From positions 124,001-188,000 of the forward strand of contig NZ_QYYD01000008.1 in assembly GCF_003591005.1 (NCBI RefSeq): a stretch of DNA of 64,000 bases, in the 5' to 3' direction. This document shows, piece by piece, positions 1 to 8,404 of this stretch. The first letter of the stretch is position 1. The number at the start of each line of letters is the position of its first letter. Source of the stretch: Rhodopseudomonas palustris (GTDB taxonomy: Bacteria; Pseudomonadota; Alphaproteobacteria; Rhizobiales; Xanthobacteraceae). A program made the position numbers and the translations under genes. The notes beneath the pieces are model-generated. The model worked only from the letters and a program-made list of their open reading frames with translations. It made no database searches and was not told the origin of the DNA.

Positions 1-760
1 GCGACGGATCGAGGCCGCAGATCGCCAGATAGTTCGGCAGATGCGTGGTGATGAACACGAGCTGCAGGCCGCAGACGAAGAACGCGGTCGCCATCACGAC
101 GAATCCGGAATGGCCGAGCGCCGCCTGCACCACTTCGCCGGCCGAGCGCTCGCTGTCGTCGGCCTTATCGATGTCGATCTTGTCGGAGCCGCCGGCGAAG
201 AACGCCGACGGCAGCATCACCGCGGCGAGACCGATGAAGCCGATCAGCGCCATCTGCCAGCCCGAATTGGTGATCAGCGTCTGCGCCAGCGGCGACGCCA
301 GCACCAGGCCGAGCGAGCCGGCGGCCGACACCGCGCCCATCGCGACGCTGCGCTTCGCCGGCGACACGGTGCGCGACGTCGCCGTCATCGTGATGCTCGA
401 GGCCGTGCACGACAGCGCGATGCCGACGCAGACGCCGCAGCCGAGCGTGAAGGTCAGCGCCGAGTCGGCGGTCATCATCAGCACCAGGCCCGCCGCGTAG
501 ATCACCACGCCGCCGAGCATCACCCAGCGCGAGCCGTAACGATCCGCCATCAGCCCGACGATCGGCTGGGTCACGCCCCAGATGATGTTCTGCAACGCCG
601 TCGCCAGCGAGAAGTCGGCGCTGGTGATGCCGACGTCACGGATCACGGAAGGTTGAAACAGTCCGAAGCTCTGCCGCATGCCCATCGCAAGGCTGAGCAG
701 CACCGAAGCGCCGATCAGGATCGACCAGCGCTGGAACGAGGTGAGCTCTGCTGCCTTCAT
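1..760 (-). CDS. MFS transporter, 3' part cut by window edge
   Basis: Major facilitator superfamily permease of the inner membrane. The visible 253 residues start MKAAELTSFQRWSI and hold repeated hydrophobic helices. One loop reads GLMADRYGSRW, which matches the MFS helix 2-3 signature (GxxxDRxGxR). The start at 760 has a GAGGAAA ribosome site about 9 nt upstream. The C-terminal part lies beyond position 1, so the gene is partial only because of the window boundary. Substrate cannot be read from the sequence; the general look (MGMRQSFGLF near the N-terminus) resembles the oxalate/monocarboxylate-type MFS group. It is divergent from the acetyltransferase at 888. Confidence 0.85.
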   Translation of the reverse strand, partial: MKAAELTSFQRWSILIGASVLLSLAMGMRQSFGLFQPSVIRDVGITSADFSLATALQNIIWGVTQPIVGLMADRYGSRWVMLGGVVIYAAGLVLMMTADSALTFTLGCGVCVGIALSCTASSITMTATSRTVSPAKRSVAMGAVSAAGSLGLVLASPLAQTLITNSGWQMALIGFIGLAAVMLPSAFFAGGSDKIDIDKADDSERSAGEVVQAALGHSGFVVMATAFFVCGLQLVFITTHLPNYLAICGLDPS

Positions 761-887
761 AGGACGATTTCCTCTGAGTCTTGTATTTATGCGGGCAGTC
801 TTGCCCTGAATTGCGGCGTTTGACCATCCTTGCGGCCGGTATCGTGGTTCTGCATAGAACGCAGGGGTGGAGCGGCGAGGAGAACGG

Positions 888-1406
888 ATGAGCATCGAGA
901 TCGATATCCTGTCGGGCGACGCGGCGTGGCCGACGGTGCGTCCGCTACTCGAGGCGGTGTGGCCGCCGGACGGCGCGGCTCAGCGCGCCGCCGCAGAGCG
1001 CCACCACCCGACGCTGCGCGTGCTGATCGAGTCCTCGGGAGAGCTCGTCTGCCAGGTCGGGATTACTATCCGGATCATCACCTGGAACGGCCGCAAGTGT
1101 CAGGTCGGCGGCCTCGGTGAGCTCGCCACGCGGCCTGACCGGCGGCGCCAGGGCTTCGGCTCACTGGCGCTGACGGCCGCGGTGCAGACGCTGCGCGATC
1201 ACGAGGCGATCGATTGCGGCCTGGCGTTTTGCAATGCGGAGCAGGCCGGTTTCTTCGAAGCGCGCGGCTGGCAGCGCTACGACGGCGCCATCGCGGCCGA
1301 TCAAGGCGGCGGCAAAGCGCCTTATCGCGAGCTGACGCCGCTGCAGCTCGATCTGCGCCGCAAGGTTCGCGGCGGCACGCTCGACCTCTGCGGCTCGCCG
1401 TGGTGA
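888..1406 (+). CDS. GNAT family N-acetyltransferase
   Basis: Predicted cytoplasmic acetyl-CoA-dependent N-acetyltransferase of 172 residues. The acetyl-CoA binding motif A is visible around residues 84-97 (GELATRPDRRRQGFGSLAL, i.e. R/QxxGxG/A). The C-terminal AFCNAEQAGFFEARGW is a typical beta5/alpha4 segment (F/Y-x-x-x-G-W). The start at 888 follows GGCGAGGAGAACGG, a good Shine-Dalgarno; an in-frame upstream ATG at 867 lacks one. Acceptor substrate unknown; aminoglycoside 2'-type enzymes have similar architecture, but nothing here proves that role. Confidence 0.8.
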   Translation: MSIEIDILSGDAAWPTVRPLLEAVWPPDGAAQRAAAERHHPTLRVLIESSGELVCQVGITIRIITWNGRKCQVGGLGELATRPDRRRQGFGSLALTAAVQTLRDHEAIDCGLAFCNAEQAGFFEARGWQRYDGAIAADQGGGKAPYRELTPLQLDLRRKVRGGTLDLCGSPW

Positions 1407-1510
1407 CGCCTGCTTTCGGCGCAGGCCCGGCGAGCTTGCGCGCTATTGATATGTCGATCATAATATAAACCGAGCCGCCGGCAGGGAGCGGACCACCAGG
1501 GCGGGAGCCA

Positions 1511-2884
1511 ATGACAATCGACGCACCGGCCAACATGCCCCTGCCCGCTCCGCCGCCGAACCAGTTGCTGACTGCGCCGATCCTGCCGACGCTGACCCGG
1601 CTGGCGATTCCGAACGCCATTGCGATGGTGGGGACCGCGGTGGTGTCGATCGCGGAGACCTCCTATATCGGCCGGCTCGGCACCGAGCCGCTGGCCGCGA
1701 TGGCGCTGGTATTTCCGTTCGCGATGCTGACGCAGATGATGTCGGCCGGCGCGATGGGCGGCGGCGTATCCTCGGCGATCAGCCGCGCGCTGGGTGCCGG
1801 CGATCGGGTCCGTGCCGAGGTGCTGGCGCTGCACGCCCTGATCATCGGGGTGTGCGGCGGCCTGGCGTTCACGCTGCTGATGCAGGTGTTCGGCCGATCG
1901 CTGTACACGCTGCTCGGCGGCCGCGGCGAAGTGCTCGAACAGGCCTGCAGCTACTCGGTGGTGGTGTTCGCCGGCGCGGTGTCGATCTGGCTGGTCAACA
2001 CGCTCGCGTCGGTGCTGCGCGGCACCGGCGACATGGTGCTGCCCTCGGCGACGCTGATGGCGGTCGCGGTGCTGCAGATCGCGATCGGCGGCACCTTCGG
2101 CCTGGGTCTGTTCGGGATGCCGCGTTACGGCATGCCGGGCGTGGCGTCGGGGCAGCTGATCGCCTGGACGCTCGGCGCGCTGTTTCTGCTCGGCATCATG
2201 GCGAGCGGCCGCGCACGGCTGAGGCTGCAGGTGCGATCGTTCACGTTTCAGCGGTCGATGTTCGTCGACATCCTCAAGGTCGGGGCGATGGCCTGTCTGG
2301 CACCGCTGCAATCGGTGCTGACGATTCTGATCTTCACCAAGATCCTCGCCAGCTACGGCACCGCGACGCTGGCCGGCTACGGCATCGGCTCGCGTCTCGA
2401 ATTCCTGCTGATCCCGATCGCCTTCGCGGTCGGCGTCGCCTCGATCCCGATGGTCGGCATGGCGGTCGGCGCCGGTCAGGTAGCGCGCGCGCGACGCGTG
2501 GCGTGGACCTCCGGCGCCGTGTCGGCGCTGGTGCTCGGCGTCATCGGCCTGGTGCTGGCGATCGCACCGGGCCTGTGGGTGTCGCTGTTCACCACCGATC
2601 CGGCGGTGACGCAGGCGGCGCACTCCTATTTCCATTGGGCGGGGCCGTCCTTCGCGTTCTTCGGCCTCGGCGTGACGCTGTACTTCGCCTCGCAAGGCGC
2701 CGCAAAGGTCGGCGGCCCGGTGCTGGCTTCGACCGCGCGACTGCTGCTGGTCGCAATCGGCGGCACCGCGCTGGCGGCGAGCGCAGCGCCGGCCTGGACG
2801 CTGTTCGCCCTGGTGACCGCCGCGATGGTGGTATACGGCGGCGGCACCGTGCTGGCGATCCATCTGTCGCGGTGGGGCAAGTGA
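1511..2884 (+). CDS. MATE family efflux transporter
   Basis: A 457-residue inner-membrane exporter of the multidrug and toxic compound extrusion family. These pump cationic drugs or metabolites out by H+ or Na+ antiport. The protein is almost wholly hydrophobic with about 12 helices in two similar halves. The N-terminal PTLTRLAIPNAIAMVGTAVV and SYIGRLGTEPLAAMAL are characteristic MatE segments, and the length matches the family (450-480). The start at 1511 is preceded by GGGAGCC. It stands alone, 104 bp after the acetyltransferase. Confidence 0.88.
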   Translation: MTIDAPANMPLPAPPPNQLLTAPILPTLTRLAIPNAIAMVGTAVVSIAETSYIGRLGTEPLAAMALVFPFAMLTQMMSAGAMGGGVSSAISRALGAGDRVRAEVLALHALIIGVCGGLAFTLLMQVFGRSLYTLLGGRGEVLEQACSYSVVVFAGAVSIWLVNTLASVLRGTGDMVLPSATLMAVAVLQIAIGGTFGLGLFGMPRYGMPGVASGQLIAWTLGALFLLGIMASGRARLRLQVRSFTFQRSMFVDILKVGAMACLAPLQSVLTILIFTKILASYGTATLAGYGIGSRLEFLLIPIAFAVGVASIPMVGMAVGAGQVARARRVAWTSGAVSALVLGVIGLVLAIAPGLWVSLFTTDPAVTQAAHSYFHWAGPSFAFFGLGVTLYFASQGAAKVGGPVLASTARLLLVAIGGTALAASAAPAWTLFALVTAAMVVYGGGTVLAIHLSRWGK

Positions 2885-3008
2885 TCGCAGCCGCGCTCCG
2901 CATCTTGTGTCCGCCCCGCCTTTGCCACGAATCCTCGGCCTCTGCTATTCAGGGCTTCGCGCTGCACCGACCTGCGGTGCCGCGTGCGCAATGAGGACTG
3001 GAGGCTAG

Positions 3009-3446
3009 ATGATCACCCGCACCGCACTGTTCGCCGCCGTCATGTTCGCCATGCTGGCGCCCGCCGCCGCGAGCGCGCAGTCCGGCCCGACCGGCACCTG
3101 GCTGACGCAGGCCGGTGACGCCAAGGTGCGGATCAGGAATTGCGGCGCGGCGCTGTGCGGCACGGTCGTGTGGCTGAGGCAGCCGATCGATCCGAACACC
3201 GGCCGTCCCCAGGTCGATGACAAGAACCCGGATCCGGCCCGCGCCTCGCGGCCGATGATCGGGCTGCAGATCTTTGGCGACATGCGTCCGGTGTCGCAGG
3301 GCAAATGGGCCGGACACATCTACAACGCCGACGACGGCAAGACCTACGAGACCAGCCTGTCGCACACCGGACCGACGACGCTGCATGTCGAGGGCTGCGT
3401 CGGCTCGCTGTGCGGCGGCGAGACCTGGACGCTCGACGGACGCTGA
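3009..3446 (+). CDS. DUF2147 exported protein
   Basis: A 145-residue secreted protein. Residues 1-23 form a Sec signal peptide ending in AAASAQ. The mature part has the DUF2147 pattern: GTWLTQAGDAKVRI near its start, CGAALCGTVVWL, and WAGHIYNADDGKTY followed by a short beta-rich tail. Family members are periplasmic lipocalin-like proteins of unknown function. GGAGG lies 4 nt before the ATG. Four cysteines in two CxxxxC-like pairs (CGAALC, CVGSLC) suggest periplasmic disulfides. Confidence 0.85.
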   Translation: MITRTALFAAVMFAMLAPAAASAQSGPTGTWLTQAGDAKVRIRNCGAALCGTVVWLRQPIDPNTGRPQVDDKNPDPARASRPMIGLQIFGDMRPVSQGKWAGHIYNADDGKTYETSLSHTGPTTLHVEGCVGSLCGGETWTLDGR

Positions 3447-3458
3447 CGACCGCGGCCG

Positions 3459-4610
3459 TCAGGCGCGCATCGCCTTCAAGGCCATCGCCGCGGCCGCATA
3501 GCCGCCGCCGGCGCCGTCGATGAAATGCACATGATCGCTGCGCGTCGCCGACGGCGTGAAGCAGGTCATCATCGCCGCGTCCTGGCGGAGCGCCCCGTAG
3601 TGCGCGACACCCGCCTCGGCCGCCGCCGCCAGCGTCTGCTCCAGCGCGTCGGCGAGGTCGGGCGCGCAGTCGAGGATCATGCGCAGGCCGTCGTCGTATT
3701 TGCGGAAGTCCGAATTCTCCACCACCTGCGTCAGATAGGTCTGCGGCACGAAGCCGCCGACGCTGATGCCGAACCGCATGACCACATAGGCGAACAGCGT
3801 GTAGGCCAGCACGCCGACCCGGCGGACCAGCAGCGAGCCGCCCCGGACGGTCCGCGCTTCGAGCTCGAAGCCGGCCGGCGGCCATCGCAGCCCGGGCCCT
3901 TGTGACGGGACCGGCCGGCCGGCATCGGGGCTGCGCTCGGTCAGCGCTATGACCCGTTCGACCAGCGCCCGATATGCCGGGCTGGTCGCGTCGGTGGCCG
4001 GCAGGACCAGCAGCGTCAGGATCACGCCATGCGTCGCCGGCATCGTCTCGAACCGGCAGGACAGGCCGGTGAGATCCGGCAATGTGCCGGGCGGCGCCGC
4101 ATCGACGGCGAATTCGCCGCGCTTCATCGCGGCCTCGGCCCAACCAAGACCGCCGCCTGCAAACATCGCGTAGCGGACGTGCGGCGACGGCGCAAACCGT
4201 GCGATGCGAACGTCGAGCCTATGACCCCGGATCGCCGTGACCGGCACCAAAGCGATGCGCAGCGTCAGATCGAGTTCGTCGCGTGCCCAAGCGGCGGCGG
4301 CGGCCATTGCTGTGGAGGCGGCTTCGCGATCGCGCGGCGACACCGCAAAGCTCGCCCCATCGCCGCCGAACACGAACGGAAAATCGCGGCCTTGCAGCGC
4401 ATTGGCGATCGCCGCGATGACCGAGGCGCCGGCCATGTTGACGGCCTTGTAGCGCTGCGCGGCGATCGCGCCCGTGGAGTCGACGATGTCGGCGGTTCCG
4501 ACCACCCAGTCATCTGGCAAGGACGTGTACAGCGCCGGATCCATTAGGCTGGCAAAGCCGGAGAAGACCGCCACGCTGTCGTAAAACGAGCTGCTGTCGT
4601 CCGCCGTCAT
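3459..4610 (-). CDS. DUF3095 (adenylate cyclase-like) protein
   Basis: A 383-residue cytoplasmic protein recognised as DUF3095, a family often labelled adenylate cyclase because of a nucleotide-cyclase-like fold. Visible signatures are VGTADIVDSTGAIAAQRYK near residues 40-60 and FPFVFGGDGASFAV near 84. These resemble the metal-binding and substrate segments of class III cyclases. Catalytic activity is not established for the family. I chose the ATG at 4610; a TTG three codons upstream (4619) is also in frame and neither has a strong ribosome site. It converges with the DUF2147 gene, 12 bp apart. Confidence 0.75.
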   Translation of the reverse strand: MTADDSSSFYDSVAVFSGFASLMDPALYTSLPDDWVVGTADIVDSTGAIAAQRYKAVNMAGASVIAAIANALQGRDFPFVFGGDGASFAVSPRDREAASTAMAAAAAWARDELDLTLRIALVPVTAIRGHRLDVRIARFAPSPHVRYAMFAGGGLGWAEAAMKRGEFAVDAAPPGTLPDLTGLSCRFETMPATHGVILTLLVLPATDATSPAYRALVERVIALTERSPDAGRPVPSQGPGLRWPPAGFELEARTVRGGSLLVRRVGVLAYTLFAYVVMRFGISVGGFVPQTYLTQVVENSDFRKYDDGLRMILDCAPDLADALEQTLAAAAEAGVAHYGALRQDAAMMTCFTPSATRSDHVHFIDGAGGGYAAAAMALKAMRA

Positions 4611-4691
4611 CGCCCGCAACCCCCATCGACCTCGACGTCAGATACGACCGTGCATCCGCGGAGTTTGCAGATTTCGTCCGGCCCGGCCGCT

Positions 4692-4835
4692 TCAATCGCC
4701 CTTGGCGCACAGCCCCAACGCGGCCGTCACCGATCCGCGCACGCAGCGCGTCAGGGTAATGTCGGCGTACAGACCATAGGCGAACACCGCCAAGGCCAGC
4801 AGGACGATAATGCCGAGCGATTTCAAACGATCCAC
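4692..4835 (-). CDS. Small single-pass membrane protein (47 aa)
   Basis: A short reading frame starting with GTG at 4835, preceded by AGAAGGAA at a suitable distance. The peptide begins MDRLKSLGIIVLLALAVFAY: a short basic N-terminus then a clear transmembrane helix (about residues 7-23). A tail with two cysteines (TRCVRG, LCAKGD) follows. No family recognised. The ribosome site, positive-inside topology and lack of any competing gene support it; the short length keeps confidence moderate. It lies 81 bp upstream of the DUF3095 gene on the same strand. Confidence 0.5.
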   Translation of the reverse strand: MDRLKSLGIIVLLALAVFAYGLYADITLTRCVRGSVTAALGLCAKGD

Positions 4836-5057
4836 TTCCTTCTGACACCGAATCTCCCCCGCGAGTCGGGTCCGGCCCCGGTGTGGCCGCGACTTAGAGC
4901 AGAATCACGGCGCGGCGATCAACCCATTGCATCGGCCTGCAGATTGCGCCGACACTCACCCGACCTTGCTACCGATCCGCGTTGCACCTTCGTCGGACCA
5001 GGCCGCTAAAGCCGGTCATCGCAGTTGCACAGGCCTGGGCAGCGTGCTGTGGTGCGG

Positions 5058-5243
5058 CATCTTCGGTGCCCTTCCGCGGAGGGGTGAAACGGGAATGCGG
5101 TGAGGCGAGCGATCGCCGAGGCCGCGGCTGCCCCCGCAACTGTAAGCGGATCGTCTCCGGTCACACGCCACTGCGGCCATCCCTGCGGCCGCGGGAAGGC
5201 GATCGGGACAACATCCGCAAAGCCAGGAGACCGGCCGGAGACC
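5058..5243 (+). ncRNA. Cobalamin riboswitch
   Basis: A B12-sensing leader RNA. Landmarks in the usual order: GGTGCCC at 5065-5071, GGGAATGCGGTG near 5091-5102, the core GCCCCCGCAACTGTAAGCGG at about 5130-5149, CCACTG near 5168, GGGAAGGCG near 5193, and the closing B12 box AAGCCAGGAGACCGGCC near 5219-5235. It sits upstream of cobT-cobS-cobF on the same strand, so adenosylcobalamin is expected to lower their expression. Boundaries are approximate by about 15 nt. Confidence 0.93.
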
Positions 5244-5436
5244 CTGCAACATGCCATTCGACGGTGGGTCGAAGAAGGACGTTCCGATGCCGCATCCGCT
5301 CCTCACGTAACCTTTCCTGCAACGCCCGCGCCTGGTTGCCGGCCTCCGCGCATGCACGTGCGGCGGCGCCGCGATCTGCCGCTCGCCGTGTCGTCCGCAC
5401 CGCATCCGAACTGTCTCGCCGAAACGATTTCGCGCC
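5244..5436 (+). promoter_or_regulatory. Leader between riboswitch and cobT, with hairpin and mini-ORF
   Basis: About 190 nt separate the aptamer from cobT. Directly after the B12 box lies an inverted repeat TTCGAC-GGTG-GGTCGAA, then GAAGGA and an ATG at 5287 that opens only 7 codons (MPHPLLT, stop). The hairpin could be the riboswitch expression platform and the mini-ORF a leader peptide, or this could be a decayed small gene. Neither is proven. Confidence 0.4.
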
Positions 5437-6501
5437 ATGCACGCACTGCTCGATCATCTCGAAAACCTGCCGATCACCGCCGTCGATCGATCGCTCGAAC
5501 CGGCGCTGCGCGCCCGGCTCGACGGCAAGGCCAAGCCGCCGGGCTCGCTCGGCCGGCTCGAAGACCTTGCTGTTCAGCTCGGCATGATCTGGCACCCGGC
5601 GCCGCCGCGCACCAAGCGCGCCATGGTGTTCGTGTTCGCCGCGGATCACGGCCTCGCCGAGGACAACGTCTCGCCCTACCCGGCCAGCGTGACGCAGGCG
5701 ATGGTGAACGCGTATCTCGCCGGCTGCGCCGGCATGAACGTGCTCGCCAGGGCGGTGACGGCTGAAGTCAGCGTCGTCGACGCCGGCATCGCCGCCGACC
5801 TGCCGCCGCATCCCGGACTGATCGACCGCAAGATCGGCCACGGCACCCGCAATGCGAGCCGCGAGCCGGCGATGAGCCTCGACGACGCGCGCCGTGCGCT
5901 CGGCGCCGCGATCGCGCTGGTGTCGGAGGCGATCGACGGCGGCGTCGATATCGTGGCGATCGGCGAAATGGGCATCGGCAACACCACCTCGGCCGCGCTG
6001 CTGACGCATCGGCTGACCGGCACGCCGATCGACGAGTGCGTCGGCCGCGGCGCCGGACTCGACGATGCCGGCGTCGCGCACAAGCGCGCGGTGGCGCGGA
6101 TCGCGGCGGCCCGCAGCGACGCATCGGCGCCGCTCGAAGTCCTCGCCGACTTCGGCGGCTACGAGATCGCCATGATGGCCGGCGCGGTGCTGGCCGCCGC
6201 GGCGAAGCGGCGGCCGGTGGTGATCGACGGCTTCATCGCCAGCGCGGCGGCGCTGGTCGCGGTGCGGCTGCATCCGGCCGCGCTGGACTATTGCGTGTTC
6301 TCGCATCGCTCCGCGGAGCGCGGCCACGCCGTGCTGCTCGGCGCGATGAGCGCGACGCCGTATCTCAACCTCGGCTTCCGGCTCGGCGAAGGCACCGGCG
6401 CGCTGATGGCGGTGCCGCTGCTGCGCGCCGCCGCCGGCATCCTCACCGAACTCGCCGACCTGTCCGACGTGCTGGCCGGCCGTTTCGGACCAAGGCCGTG
6501 A
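5437..6501 (+). CDS. cobT: Nicotinate-nucleotide--dimethylbenzimidazole phosphoribosyltransferase
   Basis: CobT makes alpha-ribazole 5'-phosphate from dimethylbenzimidazole and nicotinate mononucleotide, for the lower ligand of cobalamin. The 354-residue length fits the family. Motifs: KPPGSLGRLEDLA near 29-41, FVFAADHGLAEDNVSPYP near 63-80, IGEMGIGNTTSAAL near 176, and GFRLGEGTGALMA near 312, whose Glu corresponds to the catalytic base. It lies downstream of a cobalamin riboswitch, and its TGA overlaps the GTG of cobS, indicating one operon. The ATG at 5437 has only a weak upstream purine stretch. Confidence 0.95.
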   Translation: MHALLDHLENLPITAVDRSLEPALRARLDGKAKPPGSLGRLEDLAVQLGMIWHPAPPRTKRAMVFVFAADHGLAEDNVSPYPASVTQAMVNAYLAGCAGMNVLARAVTAEVSVVDAGIAADLPPHPGLIDRKIGHGTRNASREPAMSLDDARRALGAAIALVSEAIDGGVDIVAIGEMGIGNTTSAALLTHRLTGTPIDECVGRGAGLDDAGVAHKRAVARIAAARSDASAPLEVLADFGGYEIAMMAGAVLAAAAKRRPVVIDGFIASAAALVAVRLHPAALDYCVFSHRSAERGHAVLLGAMSATPYLNLGFRLGEGTGALMAVPLLRAAAGILTELADLSDVLAGRFGPRP

Positions 6502-7268
6502 CCCGCGAACTCCGCCCGTTCTTCAACGCGCTGCAGTTCATGACGATCCTGCCGGCGCCGCGCGTCGCGCAGTTCGATGCCGACTGGCTGCTGCCGGCCG
6601 CAAAATACTTCCCGCTGGTCGGCGCGCTGATCGGACTGTGCTGCGGCGGCGTGCTGATCGCGGTGTCGGCGGTCTGGTCCGGCCTGGTGCCCGCCGTGCT
6701 GGCGGTGATCGCCGGCGTGGCCCTCACCGGCGCGCTGCATGAGGACGGCATTGCGGACAGCGCCGACGGGCTGTTCGGCGGCCGCACGCGCGAGCAGCGG
6801 CTGACGATCATCAAAGACAGCCGCATCGGCAATTACGGCGCCGTCACGCTGATCGCCAGCCTGGTCCTGCGCATCGCCGCGCTGGCGACACTGCCGCCCT
6901 GGCTCGGCGCCGCCGCGCTGGTCGCCAGCCACAGCCTCGGCCGCGCCGGCATTCTGGCGGCGATGGCGATGCTGCCTTATGCGGGCAATGTGGCGACCGC
7001 GAAGCTGACCTATCCGGACAGCCGGCTCGATCCGGCGGGGGCGATCGTCGCCGTGGTGCTGACGCTGCTCGGGCTGGCGTGGCTGATCGCAGCCGAACCC
7101 GGCGCCGCCGCCTGCGGGTTGATCGGCGCGGTGGCGCTCGGCGCCCTGCCGGCGCTGGCCGCCGCCCGGCTGATCGGCGGCTATGTCGGCGACGTGCTCG
7201 GCGCCACCGAACAGCTGACGCAGATCGGCCTGCTGCTCGGCGTCGCGGCGATCGCCGGCCATGGTTAG
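6498..7268 (+). CDS. cobS: Adenosylcobinamide-GDP ribazoletransferase (cobalamin synthase)
   Basis: CobS joins adenosylcobinamide-GDP with alpha-ribazole (phosphate) at the inner membrane, the last assembly step of the nucleotide loop. The 256-residue protein has an N-terminal FFNALQFMTILP and the metal-binding segment GALHEDGIADSADGLFGG near residues 77-94. About six hydrophobic helices follow. The start is GTG at 6498, overlapping the cobT stop by 4 nt (GTGA), so translation is probably coupled. CobT supplies its substrate. Confidence 0.93.
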   Translation: MTRELRPFFNALQFMTILPAPRVAQFDADWLLPAAKYFPLVGALIGLCCGGVLIAVSAVWSGLVPAVLAVIAGVALTGALHEDGIADSADGLFGGRTREQRLTIIKDSRIGNYGAVTLIASLVLRIAALATLPPWLGAAALVASHSLGRAGILAAMAMLPYAGNVATAKLTYPDSRLDPAGAIVAVVLTLLGLAWLIAAEPGAAACGLIGAVALGALPALAAARLIGGYVGDVLGATEQLTQIGLLLGVAAIAGHG

Positions 7269-7285
7269 TTCGCCAGCCCCCACCC

Positions 7286-7336
7286 CGCGGTCATTCCGGG
7301 GCGCGCGCGCTCTTCGCGCGCGAACCCGGAATCTCC
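7286..7336. repeat. Palindromic repeat, CATTCCGGGG family
   Basis: Between cobS and cobF lies TCATTCCGGGGCGCGCG, a short alternating GC core, then CGCGCGAACCCGGAATCTC. The two arms are complementary and can form a hairpin. The same arms recur four times at 17.4-17.7 kb, so this is one copy of a dispersed intergenic palindrome family. Confidence 0.7.
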
Positions 7337-7370
7337 CTTCGCCATTGATGCACCGATAGGATCACGCCCG

Positions 7371-8144
7371 ATGCGCAAACTTCTCCTGATCGGCATGGGC
7401 CCCGGCGACCCCAGCTACCTGACGCTGCAGGCCGTCGAGGCGCTGAACCGCGCCAGCGTGTTCTTCCTGCCCGATAAGGGCGCCGAGAAAGCCGAGCTGA
7501 AGACCGCGCGCGAAGCCATCTGCCGCCGCTTCATCAAGACGCCCGGCGCGCGCTTCGTCAGCATCGACATCCCGCAGCGCGCCCCGGCCGGCGACGATTA
7601 TCGCGCCGTGGTCGACGACTGGCACGCCGCCATCGCGGCGCGCTACGCGGCGCTGCTGACCAGCGAACTCGCCGACGAGGGCTGCGGCGCGTTTCTGGTG
7701 TGGGGCGACCCGACGCTGTACGACAGCACGCTGCGCATCCTCGACCGCCTGCGCGCGCAGGGGCTGGCGATCGACACCGAGATCATCCCCGGCATCACCG
7801 CCGTGCAGGCGCTGGCGGCACGCCACCGCATCGCGCTCAACCGTATCGGCGAGCCGATCACCATCACCACCGGCCGCAAGCTCGCCGCCGGCCTGCCGAT
7901 CGACGCCGACAGCACCGTGGTGATGCTCGACGGAGACGAGACCTTCGCCAAGATCGACCCCGCCGACCTCGAGATCTACTGGGCCGCCAATCTCGGCCTC
8001 GCCGACGAAGTCCTGATCTCGGGGCCGCTGCAAGACGTAGCCGCCGAGATCAGCCGCACGCGGCGGCAGGTGCGCGAAGCGAAGGGCTGGGTGATGGATA
8101 TTTATCTGTTGCGGAGGGGTGACACCGCGAAAGCGGAAGCGTGA
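7371..8144 (+). CDS. cobF: Precorrin-6A synthase (deacetylating)
   Basis: CobF is an S-adenosylmethionine-dependent methyltransferase of the oxygen-requiring cobalamin route. It methylates C1 of precorrin-5 and releases acetate. The 257-residue protein opens MRKLLLIGMGPGDPSYLTLQ, the SAM-binding GxGPGD motif. FLVWGDPTLYDSTLRIL and EIIPGITAVQALAA are the further conserved blocks of tetrapyrrole methylases. It follows cobS by about 100 bp containing a palindromic repeat. CobF marks the aerobic branch of corrin synthesis. Confidence 0.93.
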   Translation: MRKLLLIGMGPGDPSYLTLQAVEALNRASVFFLPDKGAEKAELKTAREAICRRFIKTPGARFVSIDIPQRAPAGDDYRAVVDDWHAAIAARYAALLTSELADEGCGAFLVWGDPTLYDSTLRILDRLRAQGLAIDTEIIPGITAVQALAARHRIALNRIGEPITITTGRKLAAGLPIDADSTVVMLDGDETFAKIDPADLEIYWAANLGLADEVLISGPLQDVAAEISRTRRQVREAKGWVMDIYLLRRGDTAKAEA

Positions 8145-8233
8145 GACCATCGGGCTGACGCGTATTCATCGTGATGGAGAGTGCCGGGCAAACGCGCGGG
8201 CGCCGCTGTCAGCGATGCACGGCCACAAAACAA

Positions 8234-8258
8234 AACCCCGGCCACAAGGACCGGGGTT
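8234..8258 (-). terminator. Rho-independent terminator
   Basis: Inverted repeat AACCCCGG / CCGGGGTT with a 9-nt loop. On the minus strand it is followed by TTGTTTTG, a U-rich tail. It would end transcription coming from the polysaccharide island (right to left). On the plus strand the tail is less T-rich, so it may only partly stop cobF transcripts. Confidence 0.75.
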
Positions 8259-8281
8259 CGATTTGGTTGAGGGGACCCAGA

Positions 8282-8404
8282 CTAATTGATGTTCTTCGAG
8301 CACGGTCGCCCCTTGATCGGCACAAACCCCGACCCCAAGACACAAACTAACGCGAATGCACCGAAGATCCATCGGCGGAGAGCGTGCGAAATCTCCCACG
8401 CCAA
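8282..8404 (-). CDS. Possible 40-aa hydrophobic small protein overlapping the glycosyltransferase end
   Basis: A reading frame from TTG at 8404 to TAG at 8282, shifted relative to the glycosyltransferase it overlaps by about 58 nt. It encodes a short amphipathic start, a hydrophobic segment (WIFGAFALVCVLGSGFV) and the tail PIKGRPCSKNIN, just before a terminator. No clear ribosome site and no family recognised. It could be translationally coupled to the glycosyltransferase or be chance; confidence is low. Confidence 0.3.
   Translation of the reverse strand: MAWEISHALRRWIFGAFALVCVLGSGFVPIKGRPCSKNIN

Noticed and set aside
4510-4848. A 112-codon minus-strand frame overlapping the DUF3095 start and the microprotein
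   Set aside because: The overlapping GTG frame with a ribosome site and a transmembrane helix explains the region better.
5161-6327. A 388-codon minus-strand frame opposite cobT
   Set aside because: Low-complexity Arg/Ala/His content and exact overlap with the well-supported cobT gene.
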